Part shown: positions 1 to 8,863 of the stretch, in pieces | Numbering within the stretch: position 1 is the first letter of the stretch | Layout of the letters: every line of letters starts with the position of its first letter | NCBI GenBank assembly: GCA_902362375.1 | Contig: CABIVS010000007.1 | Span: 248,001-312,000 of the forward strand | DNA from: Bacteroidaceae bacterium | Lineage (GTDB): Bacteria > Bacteroidota > Bacteroidia > Bacteroidales > Bacteroidaceae | Direction of reading: 5' to 3' | Length of the DNA: 64,000 bases | The notes under the pieces: model-generated | Seen by the model: only the letters and a program-made list of their open reading frames with translations | Databases searched by the model: none | What the model was told of the DNA's origin: nothing | Program-made: the position numbers and the translations under genes

Positions 1-633
1 CATCCATCCGCAGATGGTGTGTTCATCTTTTACCAGTACATATTGAGCCACAGAAGTACCACCCACACGCCGCGCCAAATCTATCTGTATGCGCGACTGA
101 TTATGTTCAGGATAAGTGAACCGAAGCATACCGCAATGCGGAGCGGCTGTAGTTTCCACTTTAATATTATAGTCGGTCAAAGCCACGCTGTAATATCCAG
201 CCGAAGCCTTTTCCGTCGCTTTATCGTAAGCAGAGCGATACCCCTGTATGGAGCCGTCTTCGCGACCGGCAATGACCTGGAACCTACCAGTAGTAGGCAT
301 GGTCAGCAAATTGCCCAAGTCACCATACCAACCCACTCCGCTCATTTGCGTAAAGGCAAACCCCTCTATCGTTCGATGTTCGTCGCTATAACCCGGTGCG
401 TGGTCGCCTCCAGTTATCGTCTGTGGACTTACCTGAACCACCCCAAAAGGGGTGGTTGCTCCCGGAAAAGTCTTTCCCAATCCATGATAACTTCCGGCCA
501 ATTCCATACTGGTACTTGCTCCGATGAACGGATTGACATAGCGAGACAAATGTTTATCGGCTGCCATTCCTACACCATTCCCGCAGAGGGCGGTAAAAAC
601 AATAAGACAAAGTATGTATTTCGTTGTTCTCAC
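1..633 (-). CDS. GH92 family alpha-mannosidase-like glycoside hydrolase (partial, N-terminal part)
   Basis: The reading frame opens with GTG at 633 and stays open to the left edge, so only about 211 N-terminal residues are present. A hydrophobic signal peptide (KYILCLIVFTALCG) is followed by GH92 N-terminal signatures: YVNPFIG, then GKTFPGATTPFGVVQVSP, then APGYSDEHRTIEGFAFTQMSG. GH92 enzymes are calcium-dependent exo-alpha-mannosidases, usually about 750 residues, with the catalytic acids in the missing C-terminal part. It lies 20 bp downstream of the preceding PUL gene and is probably co-transcribed from susC. Substrate linkage cannot be told from this fragment. The family call is strong; the GTG start is chosen because it directly precedes the signal peptide. 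Confidence 0.85.
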   Translation of the reverse strand, partial: MRTTKYILCLIVFTALCGNGVGMAADKHLSRYVNPFIGASTSMELAGSYHGLGKTFPGATTPFGVVQVSPQTITGGDHAPGYSDEHRTIEGFAFTQMSGVGWYGDLGNLLTMPTTGRFQVIAGREDGSIQGYRSAYDKATEKASAGYYSVALTDYNIKVETTAAPHCGMLRFTYPEHNQSRIQIDLARRVGGTSVAQYVLVKDEHTICGWM

Positions 634-653
634 AATCTAAAAAGTAGGTTTTA

Positions 654-2036
654 TTATTCTTCCTTTCTCTGCATCTTCATCCACATACCGCCGTTCTCGG
701 TAGCACCTGTATCCGGACACAACAAGTAAATGTAGAATTTATTATCACCAGCTACATTCAAGCGGTCGTAACGAATCACAAACAGTCCTTTCTCATTGAA
801 CCAAGTATCCAACAAGGGTTTGGTGTATGCATTCATATCTTTTACTTGATTGGGGTTCATCGCTCCACCACCGCAAGTTTCACCTTCACCCGACAAATTG
901 GTGAAATGTATCCAATCCTTATCAACATTATTCATTCGGATATTAGCTCCCGGCTCGCTACTTCTAAAAGCAAGGTTCGCAAACCACCACGACCAAATAA
1001 CCAACGGACGCTGCGTGCAATCCGCATTTTTCCATCCATAGTCATATTTCATTAGGTTGATGTCCGCTATAGTGCCGCCATCTGTGAAAGAACCTTTCGT
1101 GCATTCCCAGATTTCATCACAGGCAGCACCCTTATTCTGCTCCTTACAGAATGAAAATTCTTTGCCTGCCGTCACATAATCAAAATCAGTTACAGCATCC
1201 TTGTTGGAAATGAATGTCACACCGGACATTCCTTCAACAGCCACCGTTTCGCCACTACAATCTATGGCTTTGAACGCATAAGTGTTTCCATCCAATGCCT
1301 TGATTCCTTCCACCGGAGTTTCCAATTTAAATACTTTTCCCTCTTTTACCAGCATTGATTCGTAATATTGTGTATGCCCGTTCACATCATTTCCACTCTT
1401 ATTTTCAAGCGTAACAATCTTTACAGAAATATCTGAAACACCAGCCAATGCCAAACTATAATAGCCAATCAGATTGCCGGAAGCATCACAAATCACTTGA
1501 TTATCCAATAGGTTCTTGGCAAATAATTCTGTAAACTCCGCTTTAGGTGCCACTTTAGTCTCTATATAACTTTTCGCCACCGTATGCAACTCCATCTTTC
1601 TGCCGGTAGCCACACCGACCAATATCAGTTTAGTGCTTTCCTCTGCTCTAGTAGCGTCTACTGCCGGAACTTCAGTGATCATAAATTTCGTATCCACATA
1701 TTCCGAACTTAAGTTTTGAAAATGAACATTACATTTATCAATGGTCAACTCTACCGCTTTACCACTTGTTGCAAAAGTAGTCTTCACTTCTATTGCTTGT
1801 TCCAAGAAATCGGAATCAAGAATTACCGTTCCATCCTTGCTAAACTGAAAGAAGAATTCACGTCCCTCACATTCAGTTATCCAACAACCCTCTGACGCAT
1901 TATAAAGTACTTCTTTCACATCCGATGACTTCAACCGATCACTCTCGCCATATCCTACGTCACTCAAATCAATTGTATTACATCCCCATAAGAGGAACAT
2001 ACACAACACACCGTATATATATGATAATTTATTCAT
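654..2036 (-). CDS. PUL-encoded surface lipoprotein of unknown function
   Basis: This 460-residue protein begins with a lipoprotein signal ending in the lipobox LLWGC (Cys19). No catalytic motif is recognisable. The C-terminal third (about 300-460) contains WSWWFANLAFRSSEPGANIRM and ends in a compact beta-rich stretch with IRYDRLNVAGDNKFYIYL; it may be a DUF4859-type domain, which I cannot confirm. It sits between the metallopeptidase (8 bp gap) and the GH92 gene (20 bp gap) in the susC-led operon. By position it could be a surface glycan-binding protein of the SusE/SusF kind, but this is inference from context only. Confidence 0.75.
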   Translation of the reverse strand: MNKLSYIYGVLCMFLLWGCNTIDLSDVGYGESDRLKSSDVKEVLYNASEGCWITECEGREFFFQFSKDGTVILDSDFLEQAIEVKTTFATSGKAVELTIDKCNVHFQNLSSEYVDTKFMITEVPAVDATRAEESTKLILVGVATGRKMELHTVAKSYIETKVAPKAEFTELFAKNLLDNQVICDASGNLIGYYSLALAGVSDISVKIVTLENKSGNDVNGHTQYYESMLVKEGKVFKLETPVEGIKALDGNTYAFKAIDCSGETVAVEGMSGVTFISNKDAVTDFDYVTAGKEFSFCKEQNKGAACDEIWECTKGSFTDGGTIADINLMKYDYGWKNADCTQRPLVIWSWWFANLAFRSSEPGANIRMNNVDKDWIHFTNLSGEGETCGGGAMNPNQVKDMNAYTKPLLDTWFNEKGLFVIRYDRLNVAGDNKFYIYLLCPDTGATENGGMWMKMQRKEE

Positions 2037-2044
2037 GTTTATGT

Positions 2045-3409
2045 TTATTGATGATTGTTCAAGAATTTCTTTACTTCAGCTACATATTCATTCCATAAGT
2101 CTTCCATAGACATGTCAGGATAGCTTTCTTTCAGGATATATTTCACTGCATACTCCAAACTCCAGTCGTTAGTCAGTGCATCCATTTTTACAGTCCACGG
2201 CAACATGCGCACAAAGTCACCGTTATAAATTCGCAACCAGCTCATGAAAGCACCAGAGGTGTTATAATCAATCTGCCAAACATAAACCTTGTTATCCTGT
2301 GGATCTTTATACGGTTTTTCAATCGCAGCTTTATATTCATTAATCTGACCTTCCGTGGCAAGTCCGAAGAATCCGCCGTTGGAGATTTTCACTGCATCCG
2401 GCCATCCTTCCTGATATCCCTGTTTGTCGCAGTCTTCCCCCTTCTTCTCATAATGTCCTTTGTGGGGCATCCATTCTACGCAATGACCCATTTCGTGCAT
2501 CACTACTGCCTGCATATCGGGCAATAACCACCAGGCATCACTTCCCATATTGCTTTCTGATGCCGGGTAAACAATACCACGTCCTTCGTTATGGCTCGGA
2601 TAGTCGAAGGCATAAGCACCTCCAGTCTGTTCTTTCTTAATCATGAAAGTCAAATTTTCGTAAGGGTCACAAGCAATGTTGTGAGGCTCGAACGACATGG
2701 TAGCACAGTCCATATAATACCATTTACGGAACTCTTCCTGCGTTGCGTCTGCGCCACTATATCTGTTGTACAGCCATTCTACTGTACGTAAATCCGAGTT
2801 ACTTTCAAAATGTATTTTCAGCGGATTGCTCTGACGCTCTCGAAACTCTTTCCAAGCCATATAGTCCATGTTCAGCGTCATCTCTGCATTGGCAAGGTGT
2901 TCACTCAAGCTTGTCCAGTCACTGTATTGTTTGTTTCCTGCTTCGTCTACGTAAATAGAGCGGAAACGGCAATCACGTGCGCCATGTTTGGTAGTAACCA
3001 CTACTGTACGGAAACGACTCAAGTTCAGCGTAGCATTCGGCAGTCCGTTGTCTCTCTTCACGGTCAGGTTACCGAAATCGCCTATGTTGGAAATCATCAC
3101 GCGTTTCACTTTCGTTTCAGTGAGCAGGGAAGCAAACTCTACTTCGGCTCCCACATACTCGTTTTTCTTCTCCCACGCATCGTTGCCACCGTCCCAAGTG
3201 ATGTAAAGTTCGTTCAGATAAGCATCATACTTTGCCTCGGAAATCGGAGCAGGTGCATAACCTACTACCGTAGCTCCATTTTTCGGGCTTTCCCAGCTTC
3301 CTTTATAAATGTCGGGAATCTGATATCCGTCTTCTTCGCCATAGCAGCCGCTCACGACCAACGACACCAAAAGACCCAATGCCATATTTTTCCAATATTT
3401 TGTATTCAT
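2045..3409 (-). CDS. Lipoprotein metallopeptidase, basic secretory protein-like
   Basis: A 454-residue lipoprotein (lipobox VVSGC, Cys22). An N-terminal beta-rich part (about 25-190) precedes a peptidase domain with the zinc motif HEMGH at residues 305-309 and a downstream YQEGWPDAVK segment. That pairing resembles the HExxH and EG-AD signature of plant-like basic secretory proteins, a family of zinc metallopeptidases found in Bacteroides PULs. It would be anchored on the cell surface and trim the protein part of a glycoprotein while GH92 trims the mannose. It follows susD by 31 bp in the same orientation. The protease family call is good; the substrate is inferred. Confidence 0.8.
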   Translation of the reverse strand: MNTKYWKNMALGLLVSLVVSGCYGEEDGYQIPDIYKGSWESPKNGATVVGYAPAPISEAKYDAYLNELYITWDGGNDAWEKKNEYVGAEVEFASLLTETKVKRVMISNIGDFGNLTVKRDNGLPNATLNLSRFRTVVVTTKHGARDCRFRSIYVDEAGNKQYSDWTSLSEHLANAEMTLNMDYMAWKEFRERQSNPLKIHFESNSDLRTVEWLYNRYSGADATQEEFRKWYYMDCATMSFEPHNIACDPYENLTFMIKKEQTGGAYAFDYPSHNEGRGIVYPASESNMGSDAWWLLPDMQAVVMHEMGHCVEWMPHKGHYEKKGEDCDKQGYQEGWPDAVKISNGGFFGLATEGQINEYKAAIEKPYKDPQDNKVYVWQIDYNTSGAFMSWLRIYNGDFVRMLPWTVKMDALTNDWSLEYAVKYILKESYPDMSMEDLWNEYVAEVKKFLNNHQ

Positions 3410-3440
3410 TACTTCTTAAAAATGTGTTTAACAATAAAAT

Positions 3441-5384
3441 TCACCAACCTAAGTTCTGTACCAATTCGGGAATACGACGGATGTCATCATAAGGAATCGG
3501 CATGAAGTATTGTTTCTTTGAGAAGTTAGCACGGTTTTCGAGCAAGGTACGTGCAAAGAAGTCTGGATAATCCTTATCCATATTCATACCGTACACATTG
3601 CCACCCTCGCCACCTTTGTGATATTCGGGGTAAATCCAGTGATCGGGATCATTGTTGCCTTCGGCCACTTTCCAACGGCGAACGTCGAAAAAGCGGTTCC
3701 ACTCGAACACCAATTCCACAATACGTTCGCGACGGATACGATTGAGCAAGTCATTCTTTGTCTTCGGACAAAACACTTTTCCGCCCTCATTAGTGAATGA
3801 GTATTCGGGGATACCGGCACGCTCACGAATCTGGTTCAGTTGCAATAGTGCGCCTTCCAAGTCGTCACACATACAGAGTGTTTCAGCATATCCTAAAATC
3901 ATATCAGCCACACGAAGCGTGGGAGAGAACATTTTAGAACCGTCATCTTCCGTAGCTTTTGCTCCTTTACGGATTAGGTAGCCAGAGTCAGGACAGTCAC
4001 CGGAAGCTTTCGATTTACCGCAGGTTCCACGTGCACCATTTGTAAAGTCGGTACGATGTTCTTCGTTTTGACTACCATGATTCAGCCAAATAGAACCGTT
4101 GTAAGTGACATTTACATAGAAACGTGCCTCACGGTCTTTCCACTGTTTCAATACATAAGAATTGTCTGCATCGAAATATTTCAATTCGGTATCATTCTCG
4201 TCATAATACTGTCCGGAAGTAAAGTTACCAGCAGAAGGTACTCCTTCGAACTTGTCATAAGAGGGATCACGGTCTATTGTCAGTCCATTCTTCGTAAAGA
4301 ACATATCCACTGTTTCTTGTGTAGTATAATAGCCTCCACCACCACTCACACTAGTGTCTTCGAAACCGGAGAACTTAGGACAGGTCCAATAAGTGTAGTC
4401 CCATTGGTCGCGTAATTTGACCATAATCAGTTCGTTGAAGATGACATCATAGTTCTTCGTGTAGAAAGCAGCAATAGCACGACAGGACTTGTAGGGGTCG
4501 AGCTTACCATCCGTATATACTTTTGTCAGCCCATAATTCTGCGAAGTAGCAAAGCTAAAGAACTCTTTATAAGCTTCGTTGGCTTTATTCCACTTAGTGA
4601 GGTCTTCCGTTTGTGGGAAAAGCTGTTTGCCATCTAAGTTTTTGACAGATGCCATATCTGTGTTTCCATTAAACAGCGGGCTTGCCCAATAGAGATATAA
4701 CTTAGCTTTCAAAGCCTTGCAGATCCCTACGTCCATACGTCCCAAATTGTTCTTGGAAACTCTGTTCGGCAAGTCGCCTGAATCAATAGCCTTTTGCAAT
4801 TCGTTAGCGATAAACTCTACACATTCGTCTACCGAGTTGCGCACCTTAATCAGTTCTTCCTTTGAAGCATCCAAAGGTATCGGATCTTCGCCAATCAAAG
4901 GTATGGGACCGTAAATGCGAAACAACTCGAAGTAATAGTAAGCACGTAGCACACGCGCCTCTTCTTTCCAACGTCCACGTACGGAAGCACCTACTTCCTG
5001 GCATTTGTCTACGTTCTGAATGAAGGTACTTGCTTTGGCTATAGCTTGATAGTAGTCTGTGAAGTAGCGGTTAGCCTGGCTATACGAAGCAGTTGCCCCC
5101 CCCGTTGTCCATTCCGCATACGTCTTGTTCCAACGGTTGGCTCCTTCCAATGATGCTTCGGTGAAGATAGTTCCGTTCATGTTTGCGTCCACATGGAGCA
5201 CATCACCCACCTCACGGATATAGCTGTATACATTATTCAGATATTGCTCTGTGCGTTGTTTCGAAGCAAACGTCTCTTCCAATCCAAACTGCTTGCCCGG
5301 AATAGACTCAAAGAAATCGCTGCATGACGACATCCCCAAGCAAATCAAAGCTGCTGCAACATATTTTCTTATTTCTGTTTTCAT
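3441..5384 (-). CDS. SusD/RagB family outer-membrane nutrient-binding lipoprotein
   Basis: This is the partner of the SusC immediately upstream (20 bp gap). It is 647 residues with lipobox GMSSC (Cys21) and SusD landmarks: early LEETFASKQRTEQYLNNVYSYI, the helical TPR-like segment EEARVLRAYYYFELFRIYGPIPLI, and the C-terminal signature RIRRERIVELVFEWNRFFDVRRW. SusD proteins form the hinged lid over the TonB-dependent SusC barrel and capture oligosaccharides. It is somewhat longer than the common 500-600 residues. The substrate is probably a glycoprotein N-glycan, by neighbouring GH92 and peptidase. Confidence 0.95.
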   Translation of the reverse strand: MKTEIRKYVAAALICLGMSSCSDFFESIPGKQFGLEETFASKQRTEQYLNNVYSYIREVGDVLHVDANMNGTIFTEASLEGANRWNKTYAEWTTGGATASYSQANRYFTDYYQAIAKASTFIQNVDKCQEVGASVRGRWKEEARVLRAYYYFELFRIYGPIPLIGEDPIPLDASKEELIKVRNSVDECVEFIANELQKAIDSGDLPNRVSKNNLGRMDVGICKALKAKLYLYWASPLFNGNTDMASVKNLDGKQLFPQTEDLTKWNKANEAYKEFFSFATSQNYGLTKVYTDGKLDPYKSCRAIAAFYTKNYDVIFNELIMVKLRDQWDYTYWTCPKFSGFEDTSVSGGGGYYTTQETVDMFFTKNGLTIDRDPSYDKFEGVPSAGNFTSGQYYDENDTELKYFDADNSYVLKQWKDREARFYVNVTYNGSIWLNHGSQNEEHRTDFTNGARGTCGKSKASGDCPDSGYLIRKGAKATEDDGSKMFSPTLRVADMILGYAETLCMCDDLEGALLQLNQIRERAGIPEYSFTNEGGKVFCPKTKNDLLNRIRRERIVELVFEWNRFFDVRRWKVAEGNNDPDHWIYPEYHKGGEGGNVYGMNMDKDYPDFFARTLLENRANFSKKQYFMPIPYDDIRRIPELVQNLGW

Positions 5385-5404
5385 ACTTTTCTTTTTAGAC
5401 TTGG

Positions 5405-8400
5405 TTAAAAATTAAACTTAAGACCTATTGAATAGCTCGATACGTTAGGATAAGCCGTACCGTTAGATGTATTCAATTCCGGATCCCACAATTTGAACTT
5501 AGAGAACGTGAGCAGATTGGTTCCCATCAGATAGATCTGTGCGTTCTTAATCAGTAGCGGATCTGTCCACTTCTTAGGCAATGTATATGAAATGTTTACT
5601 TGTTTCAAACGCAAGAAACTGACATCTTTCACCCACCATGAACTTGGCTTCACGTTATTGTTGTTGCCGTCGCTACCGACTGACAAACGAGGATAGAACA
5701 CGTCTTGATTGGTAGGATTGTCTGCTCTCCAACGATCGGTGATGTTAGCAAATACGTTGTCGCGTCCTTCATCGTCCCAGAACGGTTTTATAGAAATGCC
5801 GTCCAAATAGCGGTCAGCTTGTGCATTTCCTTGGAACAAAGCGCTGATAGAGAAGTTTCCAACTTGCAGATCTGCTCCGAATCCATAATAAATTCTCGGT
5901 ACATCTCCACGACCAATTACCGTTTTATCGTAATCGTCAATCACACCATCGTCATTCAAGTCACGATATTTAACATCACCCACGTGAAGCGTACCGAACT
6001 GGGTAGCGTGGTCATCAATCTCATCCTGGCTAGTAAACAGTCCGTCAGCAATGTATCCCCAAATAGCGTTCACGTTTGTCCCACGGGTTTCCATCCATGG
6101 ATAGTCTACAGGCGGCTGATCGTTTTCTATAATTTTATCTTTGTTGAAAGTCATATTACCACGCACGGTAAGGAAGGTGTTTTTACCAATCTTCTGCGTA
6201 TAGTCCATCGCAATTTCAACACCCTTATTCTCTACAACACCCAAGTTGGCGTAAGGATTCTCAATCCATCCGGCATAGCTTGGCACAGTACTTCTCTGTA
6301 AGAATATATTATCTCTACGTTCTTTAAAGAAGTCAATTACAAATGAAAGGTTGTCGTTTAGTAATTTCAGATCGATACCCAAATCCTGCTTACATGATTT
6401 AGACCAAGTGACATTCACACCATACTTTTCTTCGCCATAACCGCTAGCACCATTATGCGAGGTACCAAACCAAGTGCCACGTAAACCTCCAAATACACCT
6501 TGATACATAAAACGACGTCCTGTAGCTGTATCACTACCTACCCAACCATGTGTATAACGGAATTTCAAGAATGATATATATTTGCGTAACGATTCCCAAA
6601 ATGGCTCATTAGAAACTGCCCACCCCAAACCGAATGCGGGAAAAGTACCGTAGCGATTACCAGGAGTGAAGTTTTCCGAACCATTAATACCTAAATTGAA
6701 TTCTGCAAAGTAACGGTCATTCCAAGAATAAGTAGCACGTCCGGCAAAACCACGCTGCTTGTAAGCCATACCGCCAATGACATCGGAAGCATTTAAATCC
6801 CAGTATATTTTCTGGTTGTAAAGCAACAAAGCACTTACACGATGTGCACCGAAATCGCGTTCATAATTTAAAGAAGCCTCCGTATAAACGGTGCGGTTGC
6901 TCGAATGAGTAGGAGTGTCAAGCGTCAAGATTCCGTCTGCTTCACCCAATACATCGTACAAATATTCCCCTGTTTCTTCATCAAATAAGGTATCTTCAAT
7001 CCAAAGCCCATTTTCGTCTGTAGCTCCTTTAAACTTATACATTGGTTCGCTACGGTTGTAGTTTCTGCGGCGGGAATTATAGGTATCGAATGCTATCATT
7101 GCAGAAGCAGAAAGTCCTTTGCTCCATTTCCAGAAGTCCAAATCCTGTTTTACACGTACATTTGAGTTCAACTGAGTGCTGAATTCATCATAATAACCTC
7201 CACGAGCCAACTTACCATAAGGATTGAATTTCTGTTGCGTATTGATGCCCGGAATCATTCCATTGGGCAATACCATCGGATAAATAACCGGATTGACATC
7301 CATACAAGAGGCATATAAGGATGCAGCGCTGCTTTGTGGATAGTGTCCTTGTCCCAAATAGCCGAAAAATCCTAAGTCAATAGCCGTCTTTGTTGTAGGC
7401 TTCAAATTTAAGTTTGAAGTAAAGTTGTATCGTTCATACTTCATTGACGTATTATAATTCTCCAGCTTGAAGTTACGTGTCATACCGTTTTCGCCATAAT
7501 AGCTCAATGAAGCATAATAGCTTGCCTTCGGTGCACCACCACGAATATTAATGTTGGCACGGCGATTGTGGCCCCAATCGTTAAACAATTCGTTTGCCCA
7601 ATCTACGGCCGGATACAGATACGGATTATACAAACGAGGATTATCATTCGGTAGCAAGCCGTTCGATTTTTTCGTAGCATCGATATACGCTTGAGAATAA
7701 GCAATGGTATTATTCTTATTCATTTGCGCTTCGTTGCGTGCTTCCATGTAAGTATAAGCATCGGCCATATCCACCTTTTTAGTCATGCGGGTGAGGCTTT
7801 CATAATAATCCACGCTAAATGTCGGTTTACTGATGCGTCCGGGTTTTGTCTTTACAATTACCACACCATTAGCACCACGCACACCATACACGGCAGTAGC
7901 AGAAGCATCTTTCAACACAGTAAATGATTCAATATCTTCCGGATCAATATTATTGAAGCTACGCTCCACACCGTCCACAAGTACCAACGGACTAGAACTT
8001 TGCCCATTTTTAACCAATGTAGAAATACCACGAATCCAGATATCCGACTCGTCATGTCCCGGTTCACCACTACGTTGCACAGCAACTACACCGGCAATAC
8101 GTCCGGAAATAGCTGAAGATAATTTGGCAGCAGGCATTTTGATAGCTGAAGCGTCTAATGAAGACTGTGCGCCAACAACAGATACCTTACGCTGATTACC
8201 GTAACCTACCACTACCACCTCATCCAGCGACGATACATCTTCTACCAAAACAATATCCACCACTTTCTGTTTGCCAACTTTAACCTCCTGTGGTTTATAT
8301 CCTATATAAGAGATAACCAAAATAGGATTTCCTGTTGACAATTTTAAAGTGTACTGACCATTCGTGTCGGTAATGGTACCGTTCGTCGTCCCTTTTTCCT

Positions 8401-8554
8401 GTACACTAACTCCAATGAGCATTTCTCCTTTTTCATCCGAAATACGTCCTGTGACCGAACTGCCCTGCGCCTGCATTGTTACACTATACGTGAACAACAA
8501 TAGCAGCAACCACAAAGACCTGATGCGATGTTTTTTCATTTCAAACAAATTCAT
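5405..8554 (-). CDS. SusC/RagA family TonB-dependent outer-membrane transporter
   Basis: A 1049-residue transporter with signal peptide, an N-terminal carboxypeptidase-regulatory-like domain (about 30-110, VTGRISDEKGEMLIGVSV), a TonB-box-like stretch DEVVVVGYGNQRK, a plug domain (about 120-235) and a beta barrel ending in an aromatic residue (SIGLKFNF). There is no STN domain, so regulation by an anti-sigma factor is unlikely. The neighbouring hybrid-type regulator is the probable activator. An alternative start lies five codons in (MKKHRIRSLW). It imports the oligosaccharides captured by the SusD encoded next to it. Confidence 0.95.
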   Translation of the reverse strand: MNLFEMKKHRIRSLWLLLLLFTYSVTMQAQGSSVTGRISDEKGEMLIGVSVQEKGTTNGTITDTNGQYTLKLSTGNPILVISYIGYKPQEVKVGKQKVVDIVLVEDVSSLDEVVVVGYGNQRKVSVVGAQSSLDASAIKMPAAKLSSAISGRIAGVVAVQRSGEPGHDESDIWIRGISTLVKNGQSSSPLVLVDGVERSFNNIDPEDIESFTVLKDASATAVYGVRGANGVVIVKTKPGRISKPTFSVDYYESLTRMTKKVDMADAYTYMEARNEAQMNKNNTIAYSQAYIDATKKSNGLLPNDNPRLYNPYLYPAVDWANELFNDWGHNRRANINIRGGAPKASYYASLSYYGENGMTRNFKLENYNTSMKYERYNFTSNLNLKPTTKTAIDLGFFGYLGQGHYPQSSAASLYASCMDVNPVIYPMVLPNGMIPGINTQQKFNPYGKLARGGYYDEFSTQLNSNVRVKQDLDFWKWSKGLSASAMIAFDTYNSRRRNYNRSEPMYKFKGATDENGLWIEDTLFDEETGEYLYDVLGEADGILTLDTPTHSSNRTVYTEASLNYERDFGAHRVSALLLYNQKIYWDLNASDVIGGMAYKQRGFAGRATYSWNDRYFAEFNLGINGSENFTPGNRYGTFPAFGLGWAVSNEPFWESLRKYISFLKFRYTHGWVGSDTATGRRFMYQGVFGGLRGTWFGTSHNGASGYGEEKYGVNVTWSKSCKQDLGIDLKLLNDNLSFVIDFFKERRDNIFLQRSTVPSYAGWIENPYANLGVVENKGVEIAMDYTQKIGKNTFLTVRGNMTFNKDKIIENDQPPVDYPWMETRGTNVNAIWGYIADGLFTSQDEIDDHATQFGTLHVGDVKYRDLNDDGVIDDYDKTVIGRGDVPRIYYGFGADLQVGNFSISALFQGNAQADRYLDGISIKPFWDDEGRDNVFANITDRWRADNPTNQDVFYPRLSVGSDGNNNNVKPSSWWVKDVSFLRLKQVNISYTLPKKWTDPLLIKNAQIYLMGTNLLTFSKFKLWDPELNTSNGTAYPNVSSYSIGLKFNF

Positions 8555-8863
8555 ACTACTTGTTTTAAATTAATAATAAGGTTATCAAATGCAATAATTG
8601 CATGGCGGCAAAATAACAGGATTTAAAAAGAAATGAAATACTCCTGCACGCCAAATACTAAAGAAAGGAAAAAATGTCCGTTTGAAGTACATTATGTCAT
8701 TCAGAGTACTAAACAAAACACTAATAATCAACGAAGTGCACAATTAATTCAGAAAAAGAGAGTACAGCCCCTAGTATCAAAAAAAACAGCATAGTTCAGC
8801 ACAGGATATGCTATTACACACACCAATATGTTCAATTGCAGATATTAGTATGTTCAAACAATA
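8555..8863. other. Intergenic region between PUL regulator and susC
   Basis: About 309 bp with no gene. On the minus strand a near match to the Bacteroides -7 element (TTATTTTG, plus-strand 8609-8616, one base off TAnnTTTG) lies about 54 bp upstream of susC and could be its promoter. I saw no strong terminator hairpin and no clear operator. The regulator binding site is expected here but was not identified. Confidence 0.35.
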